Positions 63,416 through 64,000 of a stretch of DNA of 64,000 bases are shown here, piece after piece; positions within the stretch are counted from its first letter, which is position 1; each line of letters begins with the position of its first letter. A model generated the notes under the pieces. It was not told the DNA's origin. It saw only the letters and a program-made list of their open reading frames with translations, and searched no databases. This DNA is from Zwartia hollandica (GTDB lineage Bacteria > Pseudomonadota > Gammaproteobacteria > Burkholderiales > Burkholderiaceae_B). The stretch covers positions 358,844-422,843 of the forward strand of contig NZ_JAHXRI010000001.1 of NCBI RefSeq assembly GCF_019923725.1. Direction: 5' to 3'. The position numbers and the translations under genes were made by a program.

Positions 63416-64000
63416 ATGCAATTGAACCTGCGACAAATCGAAGTCTTTCGGGCGGTGATGACCTCCGGCTCAATTAGTGGCGCTGCCAAACTACTTTTTG
63501 TGTCCCAGCCAGCGATCAGTCGCTTGTTGTCCCACACAGAGCAGAGACTCGGTTTTGCCTTATTCGAGCGTATTAAGGGACGCCTGTACCCTACACCCGA
63601 GGCCCGTCAACTCTTCAAAGAGGTCGAAGCCGTCTACGACGGCGTGCGCCGCGTTGAAGAGTTAGCCAGTGAACTCTCTGAGAAACGCAGCGGCATCCTG
63701 CATCTGGTGTCGAGCCCCAGCATTGGGCACATGCTCATCCCCATGGCCATCGCCCAGTTTCACCAGACGCACCCAGAGGTCAAGGTGACGTTTCAGCCAC
63801 TCACGGTCGTACCACTTACCCAAATGCTGCTCGATCATCGTGCAGATCTCGGTGCCGTCATCCTGCCTTCACAACACCCCAACTTACTGTCTGAGCCAAT
63901 CGGCCAGGGTAACCTTGTCTGCATCTTCCCCTACAACCATCCGCTCGCAAGCGGTTCCATGCTAACGATAGAAGATCTCTTGCCTTACCCTCTGGTGTCC
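63416..64000 (+). CDS. LysR-family transcriptional regulator (cut by right edge)
   Basis: The first 195 residues are visible; the frame is open to the window end. The N-terminal winged helix-turn-helix (1-62) reads LNLRQIEVFRAVMTSGSISG, then AAKLLFVSQPAISR and RLGFALFER, typical of LysR. The effector domain begins near residue 92 (GILHLVSSPSIGHMLIPMAI). It is divergent from the racemase-like gene with dyads between them, so it probably controls the racemase/oxidase operon and perhaps the whole island. Confidence 0.92.
   Translation, partial: MQLNLRQIEVFRAVMTSGSISGAAKLLFVSQPAISRLLSHTEQRLGFALFERIKGRLYPTPEARQLFKEVEAVYDGVRRVEELASELSEKRSGILHLVSSPSIGHMLIPMAIAQFHQTHPEVKVTFQPLTVVPLTQMLLDHRADLGAVILPSQHPNLLSEPIGQGNLVCIFPYNHPLASGSMLTIEDLLPYPLVS

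Noticed and set aside
63477..63665. Separate small gene at the right edge
   Set aside because: It is a shadow frame inside the LysR gene, whose frame is open from 63416 to the window end.

Overview
The window looks like a chromosomal segment of a betaproteobacterium of the order Burkholderiales, most likely family Alcaligenaceae. The reasons are the five Bug/TctC-type periplasmic receptors, the block exbB-exbD-lpxK-Trm112-kdsB-adk, a DUF3579 gene beside argD, and close protein similarity to Bordetella/Achromobacter-type housekeeping genes. This placement rests on family knowledge, not on a database search. I see no transposase, phage gene, CRISPR array or rRNA. No gap between genes exceeds 300 bases.

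Left part (1-31.2 kb) is mostly core. It holds a truncated DedA gene, dut, and a minus-strand run clpS / clpA-pqiA-pqiB-pqiC. A cold-shock gene with a DUF192 gene follows, then pcaF, sodB and xseA. Next is the envelope operon exbB-exbD-lpxK-Trm112-kdsB-adk-SDR-murJ, then rpsT and a D-2-hydroxyacid dehydrogenase. The arginine genes argD, argF and argG precede a two-component system. tRNA-Val(UAC), HU, a Cys/Met-metabolism PLP enzyme, rlmB, rnr, tRNA-Leu(CAG) and a GNAT gene complete this part.

Middle part (31.2-47.5 kb) is catabolic. An AEC transporter precedes a membrane-anchored glutamate-synthase-like FMN protein. A CoA-transferase/Bug pair diverges from a crotonase-fold gene and an asparaginase. 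nudC and a three-domain indolepyruvate ferredoxin oxidoreductase follow. A TRAP transporter (DctP-DctQ-DctM) runs straight into an isovaleryl-CoA dehydrogenase gene, and a short-chain dehydrogenase diverges from the TRAP operon.

Right part (47.5-64 kb) is an accessory-looking catabolic island built around a divergent promoter region at 55.0-55.2 kb. Leftward it encodes a Bug receptor, an alpha/beta hydrolase, a Gfo/Idh/MocA dehydrogenase, a second Bug receptor, a metal-type CE4-fold hydrolase, a cobalamin-binding-type radical SAM enzyme and a class II aldolase. Rightward it encodes two amidohydrolases, a Bug receptor, a PuuE-allantoinase-like protein, another Bug receptor and a cupin-like protein. 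A hydantoin-racemase-like gene and a GlcD-type FAD oxidase run the other way, divergent from a LysR regulator cut by the right edge. The enzyme set suggests uptake and ring opening of a cyclic amide, imide or ureide, but the substrate cannot be read from sequence. The radical SAM enzyme, with an unusual C-X4-C-X2-C cluster motif, a TTG start and its ribosome binding site inside a hairpin, is the most unexpected element.
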